Shown in pieces: positions 28,221-36,705 of a stretch of 64,000 bases of DNA. A program made the translations under genes and the position numbers. How positions within the stretch are numbered: position 1 is the stretch's first letter; each line of letters opens with the position of its first letter. The stretch spans positions 1 to 64,000 of the forward strand of contig JAKFYJ010000006.1 in assembly GCA_021730935.1 (NCBI GenBank), given 5' to 3'. The DNA is from Elusimicrobiota bacterium. Its GTDB lineage: Bacteria > Elusimicrobiota > Elusimicrobia > 2-02-FULL-39-32. The notes below the pieces were generated by a model, which worked only from the letters and a program-made list of their open reading frames with translations, was not told where the DNA came from and ran no database searches.

Positions 28221-28940
28221 ATGAAACACAAAATCGTTGTCGTTGAAGACGACCGCATCATTTCCCGCCTCGTGGTCCAGGCGCTGGAGAACGCGGGTTT
28301 TTTCGTCCAGACCGCTTTCGACGGCAAGGAAGGCATCAAGCTCATTGAGTCGGTGAAGCCCGACCTCGCCATCCTGGACTGGAACCTCCCCGAAGTCAAC
28401 GGCCTCCAGATCTGCCAATATCTGCGCTCCCACAGCACCATCGCAGGCACGGCCATTTTGATGCTCACCGCTTTCGGCACCATGTCCCAAAAAGTTTCCG
28501 CCTTTGAAACCGGCGCCGACGATTATCTCACCAAACCTTTCGACATCCAGGAGCTCATCGTGCGCGTCAAATCCCTCCTGCGCCGCGGGTCCGGAGGCCG
28601 CCCCGAAGTGGGCGACGTGATTTATGCCGGCATCATCGAAGTGGATGTCAAGGCCCACATGGTCAAGATCAAGGGCAAGGAAGTCCGCCTCCGCCCCAAA
28701 GAATTTGAGATCCTCAGCATCCTCCTCCGTTCCCCCGGCCGCGTCCTTTCCCGCCAGTTCCTCATGGAACGCGTCTGGGGCTATGACCCCAAACTCGTCA
28801 TGACCCACACCGTCGACACTCACATGGCCCGCCTGCGCGAACAGCTGGGCCCCGAAGCCTCCAAAATGATCGAAACGGTCCCCGGTTTCGGATACAAATT
28901 CGAACAGCGCGCCGGTGAAGACAAAAAACGCCTCAAATAA
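28221..28940 (+). CDS. OmpR/PhoB-family response regulator
   Basis: KIVVVEDDRIIS, AILDWNLPEVNG, YLTKPFD, winged helix VRLRPKEFEILSILLRSPGRVLSR...HMARLREQLG...GFGYKF. Confidence 0.94.
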   Translation: MKHKIVVVEDDRIISRLVVQALENAGFFVQTAFDGKEGIKLIESVKPDLAILDWNLPEVNGLQICQYLRSHSTIAGTAILMLTAFGTMSQKVSAFETGADDYLTKPFDIQELIVRVKSLLRRGSGGRPEVGDVIYAGIIEVDVKAHMVKIKGKEVRLRPKEFEILSILLRSPGRVLSRQFLMERVWGYDPKLVMTHTVDTHMARLREQLGPEASKMIETVPGFGYKFEQRAGEDKKRLK

Positions 28941-28954
28941 AAATTTTCATCAAA

Positions 28955-28997
28955 GTTACATTCCTGTAACAAAAATGTGATGTGCGCATGGTATATA
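28955..28997 (+). promoter_or_regulatory. 11-bp-phased repeat array plus -10 (TATATA) upstream of pseudopilin triad 1
   Basis: gttac 28955, gtaac 28966, gtgat 28977, N10, tatata 28992-28997. Confidence 0.65.
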
Positions 28998-29056
28998 TAA
29001 GAGAGGACCCTTGATATAAAAAGCGATTAAAATTCTGTGCGTTTTAAAATTCAGCC

Positions 29057-30439
29057 ATGAAAACAATCTTGCCGAACGGCGCAGTCAAAGTGCGATGCGG
29101 GGCGGCCCTGAGGAAGGGCTCTGCCTCCATCATGATCGTGCTCATGCTTTCGCTCCTGACCATCATCCCCGTCGCCATGATGATCTCCGGCAGAGCGCAT
29201 CAGGACACGGGGCTTGCCGTGCATGTTGCAGAGGCGGACAATGTCGCGCGTGCGGGCATCATTGACGCTCTCGCGTGGTTCCGGCGCGCCGGCGTGACAG
29301 GGACTGTCGGTGGCGGATATAACGGATCCGCCTTTTTCCCTCGGTTCAATGCAAATCCGGATATGCGCGACACTTTGGATGAAAATATCGGTCTCGTCAA
29401 GGAATATCAGCTGAACTCTCAAAAAAATCTTTGGGCTCGTTATGAGATCCGGAGACAGAAAGATCCTAATCTCGGTAGTGTCAATGCGGCGCTTCCAGTT
29501 GACGCGGCAACAAATCCTCCAAACCCCATTGATCCTCTTGCGGCTCACGACATCACCAACCTGCGGGCTTCTGCTTGGGATTTGGGTCAAGGAGTTGTAT
29601 GGGGCATTGAATCCAAGGGATATGTGTTTCAGAAAAACACTCTCGACCCCACAGTGGCCTTCAATAAAGCGCCCAATGTTGTTTTGGCCACTTCCAGAAT
29701 TTCCTCAGAGTTCCGCAGGTTATATATGGATGCGCCCTATAGTGAAATCGGGAACACCGGAGCCGGTCCAGCCGTCAATGCCGCTATCATCACCGACAAC
29801 GCGGATAATGTTCGGATCGATGGGCTTGGCCGAAGCATCATCCGAGGCGGCAATGTGCCCGCGATCGGATATTATACAGGCGCCGGAAATCCCACGATCA
29901 ACAATCCTGCTAATAAGGAAATCAGAGGGACGCCGACAAACCTCACATTCATTAACGGCGGATTTGATACGCGTTCAGTCGGGACAGGGCGCTTCAACAT
30001 GTGGGAGAATGTCTTTAAAGTTGAATTTCCCGATTCTTTGGTGCAGATGGCGGATGTGATCGCCAACACTGCGGTGGATCTCCCTCAGCTTTATCCAGCC
30101 ATGTCCTTGGTTTATATCAGGGGCAACGCGGATTTCACGCCCCAGCGTCCTCTCAACGGCAGCGGAATTCTTTTTGTGGGTGGGAACATGACCGTCACGG
30201 ATCCCAAGGCCAGGTTCGACGGACTCATTTGCGTCAATGGAAACTTTTCTATCACTGGAGTCGAATCTTCAATTTATGGCAGAATGATTGTCCGGGGGAC
30301 GGTCACAGTGACAGCCCCGAACGCCACCGACAAGGCAGAGATTGTTTATGACCCCGGAACGGTCACCTATGTCCGCAACCAAATTGCCGTATATCGCGAA
30401 ACCAAAACATCTGTATTTCTTTACACAGGTCTAAAATGA
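29057..30439 (+). CDS. PilX-like type IV pilus-associated protein (triad 1)
   Basis: KGSASIMIVLMLSLLTIIPVAMMISGRAHQDTGLAVHVAEADNVARAGIIDALAWFRR; paralog of 35431..36705. Confidence 0.65.
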   Translation: MKTILPNGAVKVRCGAALRKGSASIMIVLMLSLLTIIPVAMMISGRAHQDTGLAVHVAEADNVARAGIIDALAWFRRAGVTGTVGGGYNGSAFFPRFNANPDMRDTLDENIGLVKEYQLNSQKNLWARYEIRRQKDPNLGSVNAALPVDAATNPPNPIDPLAAHDITNLRASAWDLGQGVVWGIESKGYVFQKNTLDPTVAFNKAPNVVLATSRISSEFRRLYMDAPYSEIGNTGAGPAVNAAIITDNADNVRIDGLGRSIIRGGNVPAIGYYTGAGNPTINNPANKEIRGTPTNLTFINGGFDTRSVGTGRFNMWENVFKVEFPDSLVQMADVIANTAVDLPQLYPAMSLVYIRGNADFTPQRPLNGSGILFVGGNMTVTDPKARFDGLICVNGNFSITGVESSIYGRMIVRGTVTVTAPNATDKAEIVYDPGTVTYVRNQIAVYRETKTSVFLYTGLK

Positions 30440-33400
30440 TTAATAACAGAGAATCCGGATTCAGTCTCATGGAAGTGATCGTGGCCATGACCATCCTCCT
30501 GTTCGTCGGGTTTGCCGTGATGAGTTCCTTTCAATCTCTTAAAATGAGTTCAGTCAGCAATCAGGACAAAATTTTTGCGTCTCAAAAAGTGATCCAGATG
30601 ATGGAGGAACTGCGCTCCGTTGCCGTTGCGGCCAGCACCAATCTCACCCAGCTGGACAAATACGCCGACGGCGGCGGCGTGAAGAACAAAGTGCTCACCA
30701 CGCTTGCAGGGGTGAAACCTGAAGACAATCTGAGCGGGAATGCCGGCGGCAGATATTACAGGCAGATCGTCATCGCCAAAATTCCTTCCGATGTCCGTTC
30801 CCGCCGCGTCGAAGTCCGGGTTTTCCTCACCCAGACCGACGAAGTGTTGTCCGAAGGCATCAGCGTCCTCAAGTCCCTGGCTTCCCAGGACATTCCCAAC
30901 CAGGTTTTTGATCTATATGTCCTCAACATCTCCAACAGCCAGAGTTCCTGGGAAAGGCCCGGAGCCCTGGCCGATTTCAACAATTTCATTCTGGACCTGA
31001 ACATCCGAAACCCCGGTCTCGAGATCCGTCCTCATGTGATCACCCGCCTGGCCTATGGCCGCGACCCTTATTATTCCCCTTTCATCAACAACAACCACAC
31101 CGCGGACGACCCTCTGCTCGTCAACAATCCTGTCCTGGGAGTTTATTGGTATCCGGGACGGCTGGACGCGAACAACGCTTATTATGACTCCAACATTTTC
31201 CCAGGCAGGCATTTAAAAGAAAGGTTTCCAATTCCAGCGCCCAACACGGATCCTTATCAGGAACTGGTTCCGCCCAATCCCATATCGGGTCCTGATTATG
31301 TTGCGGGCGTCGGCGTTTCCCCTTTGACCCTCGAACAAGGAGGTTCTGTCGCGGATCAGTTCAACCATGCCGTGCGTTATCCGGATGAAGATCGGCTTTT
31401 TTTAGCGGCCACGAACAGGGCTGATTTTCTCAAGATTCCCAGACCCGAGCCGAGTCTCATGATGATTTTAAATCAGTTGAACATACAGCCCAACGCTTAT
31501 AGAAACGCGATATTCGTCAACCTGCACGGCAACACGCTCCCTCTCCCCCCCATGCGCAACTATTCCGATCCCGCGAAGGACCCTGTCCTCTTCCCCAATG
31601 TCCGCGTGGTGACTCATCCGGAGAGAATTTGGTATGACTCGAATGATACTGCTGATTACAACGATAGAGTGAGACTTCGAGTTTACTCCTATGTCACTAA
31701 TCCCGATGATCCGTTTTGGGGTATTAATCACGATGACGATTTTATTAGTCCCATCTCAATTGTTCTTTCAAACGCGGATAATGAACTTATACCAGCTAAT
31801 CGAATTACAATAAGCAAATACTCTGGAGATTCCGGCACTGCGTATACATTTGGCGGAGCAGACGATGCGGATATTGCAGGAGGGGCGGATGATTTTAGAG
31901 TCCGCGTAAATTTCCCAAGTCCGGGAAAAACCACCATCACTCTTTATAATAGTCACTTGTTCACTCCCAAAAATTTGTTAACTAAGGGTGGCCTTAGGAT
32001 TGCGGATCGGCTCTATGGATTGGAGTATATCCCCTGTACCTTAAATCCGTATAATGCAAATTCTCCTGGTAGAGATTTTTTGGCATTCAGTCCTGGAAAT
32101 GGAGGACTAACTATAAATAATCCCAACGATAATCCCAAGAACACGGCTCGATGGGAGATTAGATTGAATGTCAGCGGACTTTCCAATAATGGCCGGAAAA
32201 TGTACACCATCGAAACGCGAATCGGCGATGTGGTGGCTGATCCCGGGAATATCGGTTTGAACACAGGCGTTGCCGGAAACAAACCGGAGAATCTTTCGCG
32301 CACTTATGTATGGGTTGGAGTTCAGCCTCCCTTCACAGAACAATTCCAATTCATGGGCGACCCGCGCTATATGCCCTATGCGGACATCAAGGCCGCAGGC
32401 GGATATAACCGATATTTTCTGTCCGGCGGCTTGAACGGAAATGGCAATTGGCCCGGATTTAATCTTGCGGAAAAACATTGGTCCTTTGATGGCGCCAACA
32501 CGAAAACAAAACTCAACATCGATCTCCCGGCTTTTTTCAGGGTCTTCAGAAACGGCATCATCGGCTCCCATGCCATCTGGAGCCAATTCAAGGATCTGCC
32601 TTTCGAATATGTTTCCCTGGGCGGCGACATTCCCAGCATGAGATTCACGGCCTATAACCTCCAACAGCTTCCCTGGCGGCCCGGAATGGGCGTTGGAACG
32701 ATTAAAGTGTTTGAAATGGCGCACGATGATGTGTCTGTGGCCTTGACAGGAACAAGGGATTTTCCACCGGATCCCATAACAGGGATTGTCCCCCCGCGGC
32801 CCGTCATCAACCCCGCCATTCCGGCGGATGAAAGAAATTTGCGTTTGATCGCGCGCGCGGCTCCCTTTTGGTGGAGCAACATCTGGCTGGGCGAACTTTA
32901 TCCTGATGATGTTTTCAGCGTGGGTCCGAATAATCCGAACGAAATGAACGATTGGAAGGAAACTGGGAACCTTCCGGTCGGTCCCGGAAATTTCGTCCGC
33001 GCCGCATACAGCAACCTGACCGGAGGCCCTGTCACCGCGTTGAACCTCGACAACGATGCGGCCAACAATCGTTTGACCTTGCATCCCAGAGACAGGACTT
33101 TGACATCATTTTTTAATGGTGGAATAGCTTATGACATTGATTCCATCAATGCCCGGATTGATTGGGGTGTGGCGCCGTTTGACGGAACCCAGATGGGCAA
33201 CCAATTCAAATATGCGCTCCCGATCCAGTTCACTCAGCCTGTGAACTATGGTCCAAATGTTCTTCCCCCTCTTGAATTTAATAATAATCCCTATAATGAC
33301 CGCACGACAATCAATCGAATCAATTGTTTTTATATGCCGAATCCTCCAGGGTCCCAGGTGATGTCCGTGGCAAACTATCGTTTTCAAATCGGCAACAATG

Positions 33401-34044
33401 CGGATGTTGACGCGGGACTCATGTTTTTGGGCGCGGAAACGTCGTTCGCCATGGATAACCGCGACAGATACAGAATTCTCGTTCCTGGTCTTATCTATTC
33501 GTTCATGGAAATGGGAATGCCGAATGGCGGGGTTCTGCCCGCCCAACCGCCTGTCAGTCGTTTCTCTCAACTCCCGAGAGTCAGTCTGCAAACACCTCTG
33601 GGGTCTGTGGACATAACCGACACGGACATCAACAAGGTGAGGATTACCTGGGACGCCTTCTGGTCCAATTGGGAAGGAAACAAATACACCCTGAACTGGC
33701 CGAACTGGGTCAATGGAGCGCCCGCTGTCAACTTTCCAAACGACCCCATTGCATTTCAGATTCTCTATACCATGGACAACGGCAGGAACTGGCATTATAT
33801 ACAGGACCCCCCGAACGCCGCTCCGGCTCGCCTCGGCGAACGGACGGGAACCAAAGATGTTGTTCCCATTCCTGCAAACTTGCCCGTTCTCACTTTTGAC
33901 TGGGACCTCACCGTCGCGGCGGATGTCAACAATCCCGTGAAATATCCTTCGGGAAGCTATATCCTTCGTCTGGAATGTTTTAACCTCCTTCACCCAAATC
34001 AGCATTATTCTTACAACACCCGCCACATTCAGATCAAACGCTAG
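30436..34044 (+). CDS. Giant (1202 aa) PilV-like protein with prepilin N-terminal methylation motif (triad 1)
   Basis: ESGFSLMEVIVAMTILLFVGFAVMSSF prepilin signature followed by about 1170 aa of unassigned sequence. Confidence 0.75.
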   Translation: MINNRESGFSLMEVIVAMTILLFVGFAVMSSFQSLKMSSVSNQDKIFASQKVIQMMEELRSVAVAASTNLTQLDKYADGGGVKNKVLTTLAGVKPEDNLSGNAGGRYYRQIVIAKIPSDVRSRRVEVRVFLTQTDEVLSEGISVLKSLASQDIPNQVFDLYVLNISNSQSSWERPGALADFNNFILDLNIRNPGLEIRPHVITRLAYGRDPYYSPFINNNHTADDPLLVNNPVLGVYWYPGRLDANNAYYDSNIFPGRHLKERFPIPAPNTDPYQELVPPNPISGPDYVAGVGVSPLTLEQGGSVADQFNHAVRYPDEDRLFLAATNRADFLKIPRPEPSLMMILNQLNIQPNAYRNAIFVNLHGNTLPLPPMRNYSDPAKDPVLFPNVRVVTHPERIWYDSNDTADYNDRVRLRVYSYVTNPDDPFWGINHDDDFISPISIVLSNADNELIPANRITISKYSGDSGTAYTFGGADDADIAGGADDFRVRVNFPSPGKTTITLYNSHLFTPKNLLTKGGLRIADRLYGLEYIPCTLNPYNANSPGRDFLAFSPGNGGLTINNPNDNPKNTARWEIRLNVSGLSNNGRKMYTIETRIGDVVADPGNIGLNTGVAGNKPENLSRTYVWVGVQPPFTEQFQFMGDPRYMPYADIKAAGGYNRYFLSGGLNGNGNWPGFNLAEKHWSFDGANTKTKLNIDLPAFFRVFRNGIIGSHAIWSQFKDLPFEYVSLGGDIPSMRFTAYNLQQLPWRPGMGVGTIKVFEMAHDDVSVALTGTRDFPPDPITGIVPPRPVINPAIPADERNLRLIARAAPFWWSNIWLGELYPDDVFSVGPNNPNEMNDWKETGNLPVGPGNFVRAAYSNLTGGPVTALNLDNDAANNRLTLHPRDRTLTSFFNGGIAYDIDSINARIDWGVAPFDGTQMGNQFKYALPIQFTQPVNYGPNVLPPLEFNNNPYNDRTTINRINCFYMPNPPGSQVMSVANYRFQIGNNADVDAGLMFLGAETSFAMDNRDRYRILVPGLIYSFMEMGMPNGGVLPAQPPVSRFSQLPRVSLQTPLGSVDITDTDINKVRITWDAFWSNWEGNKYTLNWPNWVNGAPAVNFPNDPIAFQILYTMDNGRNWHYIQDPPNAAPARLGERTGTKDVVPIPANLPVLTFDWDLTVAADVNNPVKYPSGSYILRLECFNLLHPNQHYSYNTRHIQIKR

Positions 34045-35045
34045 TGATTAAAATGCGCTGCTCCGGAGAAAAGGGGTATAGCCTTCCGGAAATAATGATC
34101 GCTTCGGCCGTCCTCCTCCTTCTCACCGTGATGTTTTATCCGATCATCAAGGTGTCCCAAAGCGGTTCGGTGAAATTCGAAGCAGGCTTCATGATCAAAA
34201 AAGAAGTGCAAAAATGCCTCCTGGAAATTTCCCACCGCCTCGTCCAGTCAAAGCGTGTTTTTGGGAGGACCGACGACATCCGGTTTCTGACCAACCTCAG
34301 CGGACAGACGCCCGAACTCCCGAACAGTCTCCTGCCCCTTATTCAAATCAATGCCACTCCCGGAGCCCCGGGATATCCTCAGGCCAGCGTCGGCAACGCG
34401 CTTTTGTTTGCTTCTCAAGTGAGGTCGCAGGACCTGGACCTCGTGGACGCAAACGCCAATGCATTTTCGGCCCGGATCGACATCTATCGCTTTTACTGTT
34501 ATTTCCTGACGGTCGGCGAGACCAGCGTTTCGAATAAACCAGCCAGGGTTCTTTATCGGTGGGAAAGCGTGGACTATGCAGATTTTTCGCAGATCAACAC
34601 ATTCACTGCCGGACCATCGCTGCGACAGCAGATGATCGTTCAGGCTTTTGCCGCTTTGGGGCTCACGCATGCCTGGAACCCGTCTCAGATCGATTATGCG
34701 GCTTCATTTTTCAAGTTAAAAGCCGATGGAACCATGCCCGGAGAGCCCGGGGCTTATGAAATCGAGAGGCTGACCGAAACGCCGCTGATGACTGTCCAGA
34801 AAGCCACTTCCGGATATCGTTACGGCGTCGCACCGAACACGGACCCTGCGACAAACCCCAAACATCCCGTCCCCCTCTATACCGTCCCGAACGGAGATTT
34901 TCCCTCGGGCTTTGAAGTGATGGTCGGCGGCATCTCCTCCAACCGCCAGGTGTTTTATCGCCTGGTGCTGGCCGCCGAGTCCACTTCCGTCACCACCATC
35001 AGCGTGGAACAGGCCCAGCTCACCACCGTCCGAGACGTTTGGTGA
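34044..35045 (+). CDS. PilW/GspJ-like prepilin-type protein (triad 1)
   Basis: EKGYSLPEIMIASAVLLLLTVMFYPIIKVSQSGSVKFEAGFMIKKEVQK. Confidence 0.7.
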   Translation: MIKMRCSGEKGYSLPEIMIASAVLLLLTVMFYPIIKVSQSGSVKFEAGFMIKKEVQKCLLEISHRLVQSKRVFGRTDDIRFLTNLSGQTPELPNSLLPLIQINATPGAPGYPQASVGNALLFASQVRSQDLDLVDANANAFSARIDIYRFYCYFLTVGETSVSNKPARVLYRWESVDYADFSQINTFTAGPSLRQQMIVQAFAALGLTHAWNPSQIDYAASFFKLKADGTMPGEPGAYEIERLTETPLMTVQKATSGYRYGVAPNTDPATNPKHPVPLYTVPNGDFPSGFEVMVGGISSNRQVFYRLVLAAESTSVTTISVEQAQLTTVRDVW

Positions 35046-35060
35046 CCCGACGACAGGAGG

Positions 35061-35315
35061 TTGAAGGCGCTGCTGCCTCAAGCCAAGACTTATGCCAGGA
35101 ACCACGGGCATTCTCTGTCTCAACTGATTGAAAACTCGCTGAGGGAGATGAGCCATTCGGAGGACATCCCATTTTCCAAAAGATGGAGCGGGAAATTCAA
35201 GGAAGCCGCAAAACAGACCGCGCGCTATAAGTCTTTGGGAAAGCGGTATCTTTATTCTCCGATCCCTGCCCGAACCCCGGAATCCGTCCTGAAACTGCTC
35301 CAAACCCCCTTGTAA
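35061..35315 (+). pseudogene. N-terminally truncated DUF6364-like (ribbon-helix-helix antitoxin-type) remnant
   Basis: QAKTYARNHGHSLSQLIENSLREM motif; only a TTG start, in-frame stop 18 bp upstream, expected N-terminal strand missing. Confidence 0.4.
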
Positions 35316-35354
35316 TTTCCCCGTTTTGGGGGTATATTTCCTTCAAGGCATTTC

Positions 35355-35392
35355 GTTACAATTCTGTTACTTTTCTGTAACTTTTGTGTGAG
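35355..35392 (+). promoter_or_regulatory. 11-bp-phased repeat array upstream of pseudopilin triad 2
   Basis: gttac 35355, gttac 35366, gtaac 35377, gtgtg 35388; -10 at the expected position is poor. Confidence 0.6.
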
Positions 35393-35430
35393 GACTTTGC
35401 AACATTGATCTGTTAAAGTTGTAAGAGCTC

Positions 35431-36705
35431 ATGAAAAATATGAAATCAAAATCGGGGTTGATTTCGGCGCAGGCGGGTTCCTTGGGCGAGAGCCAAAAGG
35501 GGTCCGCGGCTCTCATCATGATCCTGGCCCTTTCCATCCTCGTCCTCATCCCCGTCGCCATGCAGGTCTCCAGCACGTCCCGCTCTCAAAGCCAGTTTCA
35601 GCTTGCCAGTTCCCAGGCCGACAACGCCGCCCGCGCCGGGCTCGTGGACGCCATCGCCTGGTTCCGCAGACAGCCGGGCCAGCCCGTCCACCAGACCGGA
35701 GGCCAAACTTTCCCCGACCAGGCCTTTGCGCCCCAGGCCAATTCCAATCCCCTTTTGAACGACACCCTGGACCCCACCGTCGGCATCGTGAAAGAATATG
35801 CCCTGTCCGACACCTCGGAACTTTGGGTGCGCTATGAAGTGAGGAAACAGAGCGACACGGCCTCCAACGCCGTGGACGTCCACGCGGTCCACGACATCAC
35901 GGACAAACGGATGGAAAACCACAGCGCGGGCGACGGGCTCGCCTGGTATATCGAGAGCTCGGGATATGTCTATGCCAAAAGAGATCCGGCGAAGGCGTTC
36001 AATGAAGCGCCCAATGTGGTCAAGGCTCATGCCCGGGCAAGCACCGAGATCATGCGCGTCTCCGTTCAGCTCCCGGCCCTGGCCGCGCTCAGTGTGAACG
36101 ACGTGAACACCGTCACCTTCAAAGGTTCTCCCAAGATCCGCGGCGGCAGTTCCGTGGGCCTGGCCTATCACGACGGCGTGCCTCTGGCCGCGCTCGCGCC
36201 TTCCACGGTCTCCGGGTCCCCCGCGTTCGACGAAATCGCTTCCGCGATCGACCCCAAAAACATTTTCGGCATGAGCCCCAGGGAACTCAAAGTCCTTGCG
36301 GACATCAGCGTCAGCACCTTTTCCGAAATGCCTTATTCATATACGGGCCACAAGACTTATCCCGACATGGCTCTGGTTTTCATCGACGGAAACGCCAAAT
36401 TTGACAGCGGCCGCCAGCTGATCGGCGGCGGCATCCTCTTCGTGAACGGCGACCTCAGCATCACGGCCGGGTCGCTGTGCAATTTCAGCGGGATCATTTA
36501 TGTCGACGGAAACCTGTCGGTTTCTCCCGGATCCGTCATCTCGGGAGCGGTGGTCGTGAAGGGGAGTGTTTATATGGACGGCACCCAGGCGGCGGAAATC
36601 AATTATGACGAGAGCATCGTCAATTCAGTCAGGAACCAGCTCGCGCAATATCGGGAAAACCGCTCGACTTATTACAACTTTTCGGGAGCCAAACTCACCC
36701 AATGA
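35431..36705 (+). CDS. PilX-like type IV pilus-associated protein (triad 2)
   Basis: KGSAALIMILALSILVLIPVAMQVSSTSRSQSQFQLASSQADNAARAGLVDAIAWFRR; paralog of 29057..30439. Confidence 0.65.
   Translation: MKNMKSKSGLISAQAGSLGESQKGSAALIMILALSILVLIPVAMQVSSTSRSQSQFQLASSQADNAARAGLVDAIAWFRRQPGQPVHQTGGQTFPDQAFAPQANSNPLLNDTLDPTVGIVKEYALSDTSELWVRYEVRKQSDTASNAVDVHAVHDITDKRMENHSAGDGLAWYIESSGYVYAKRDPAKAFNEAPNVVKAHARASTEIMRVSVQLPALAALSVNDVNTVTFKGSPKIRGGSSVGLAYHDGVPLAALAPSTVSGSPAFDEIASAIDPKNIFGMSPRELKVLADISVSTFSEMPYSYTGHKTYPDMALVFIDGNAKFDSGRQLIGGGILFVNGDLSITAGSLCNFSGIIYVDGNLSVSPGSVISGAVVVKGSVYMDGTQAAEINYDESIVNSVRNQLAQYRENRSTYYNFSGAKLTQ

Noticed and set aside
25721-28940. Calling the two-component system phoR/phoB
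   Set aside because: The repeats look Pho-box-like, but the kinase sensor region is not clearly PhoR-type and no pst/phoU genes are present, so the phosphate link stays a hypothesis
32107-33084. 325-aa minus-strand ORF
   Set aside because: Antisense of the giant pseudopilin; no start context or family
35403-35420. A -10 box for array P4
   Set aside because: Sequence at the expected phase (cattga) is a poor match; TTAAAGT nearby is off-phase, so no -10 was annotated
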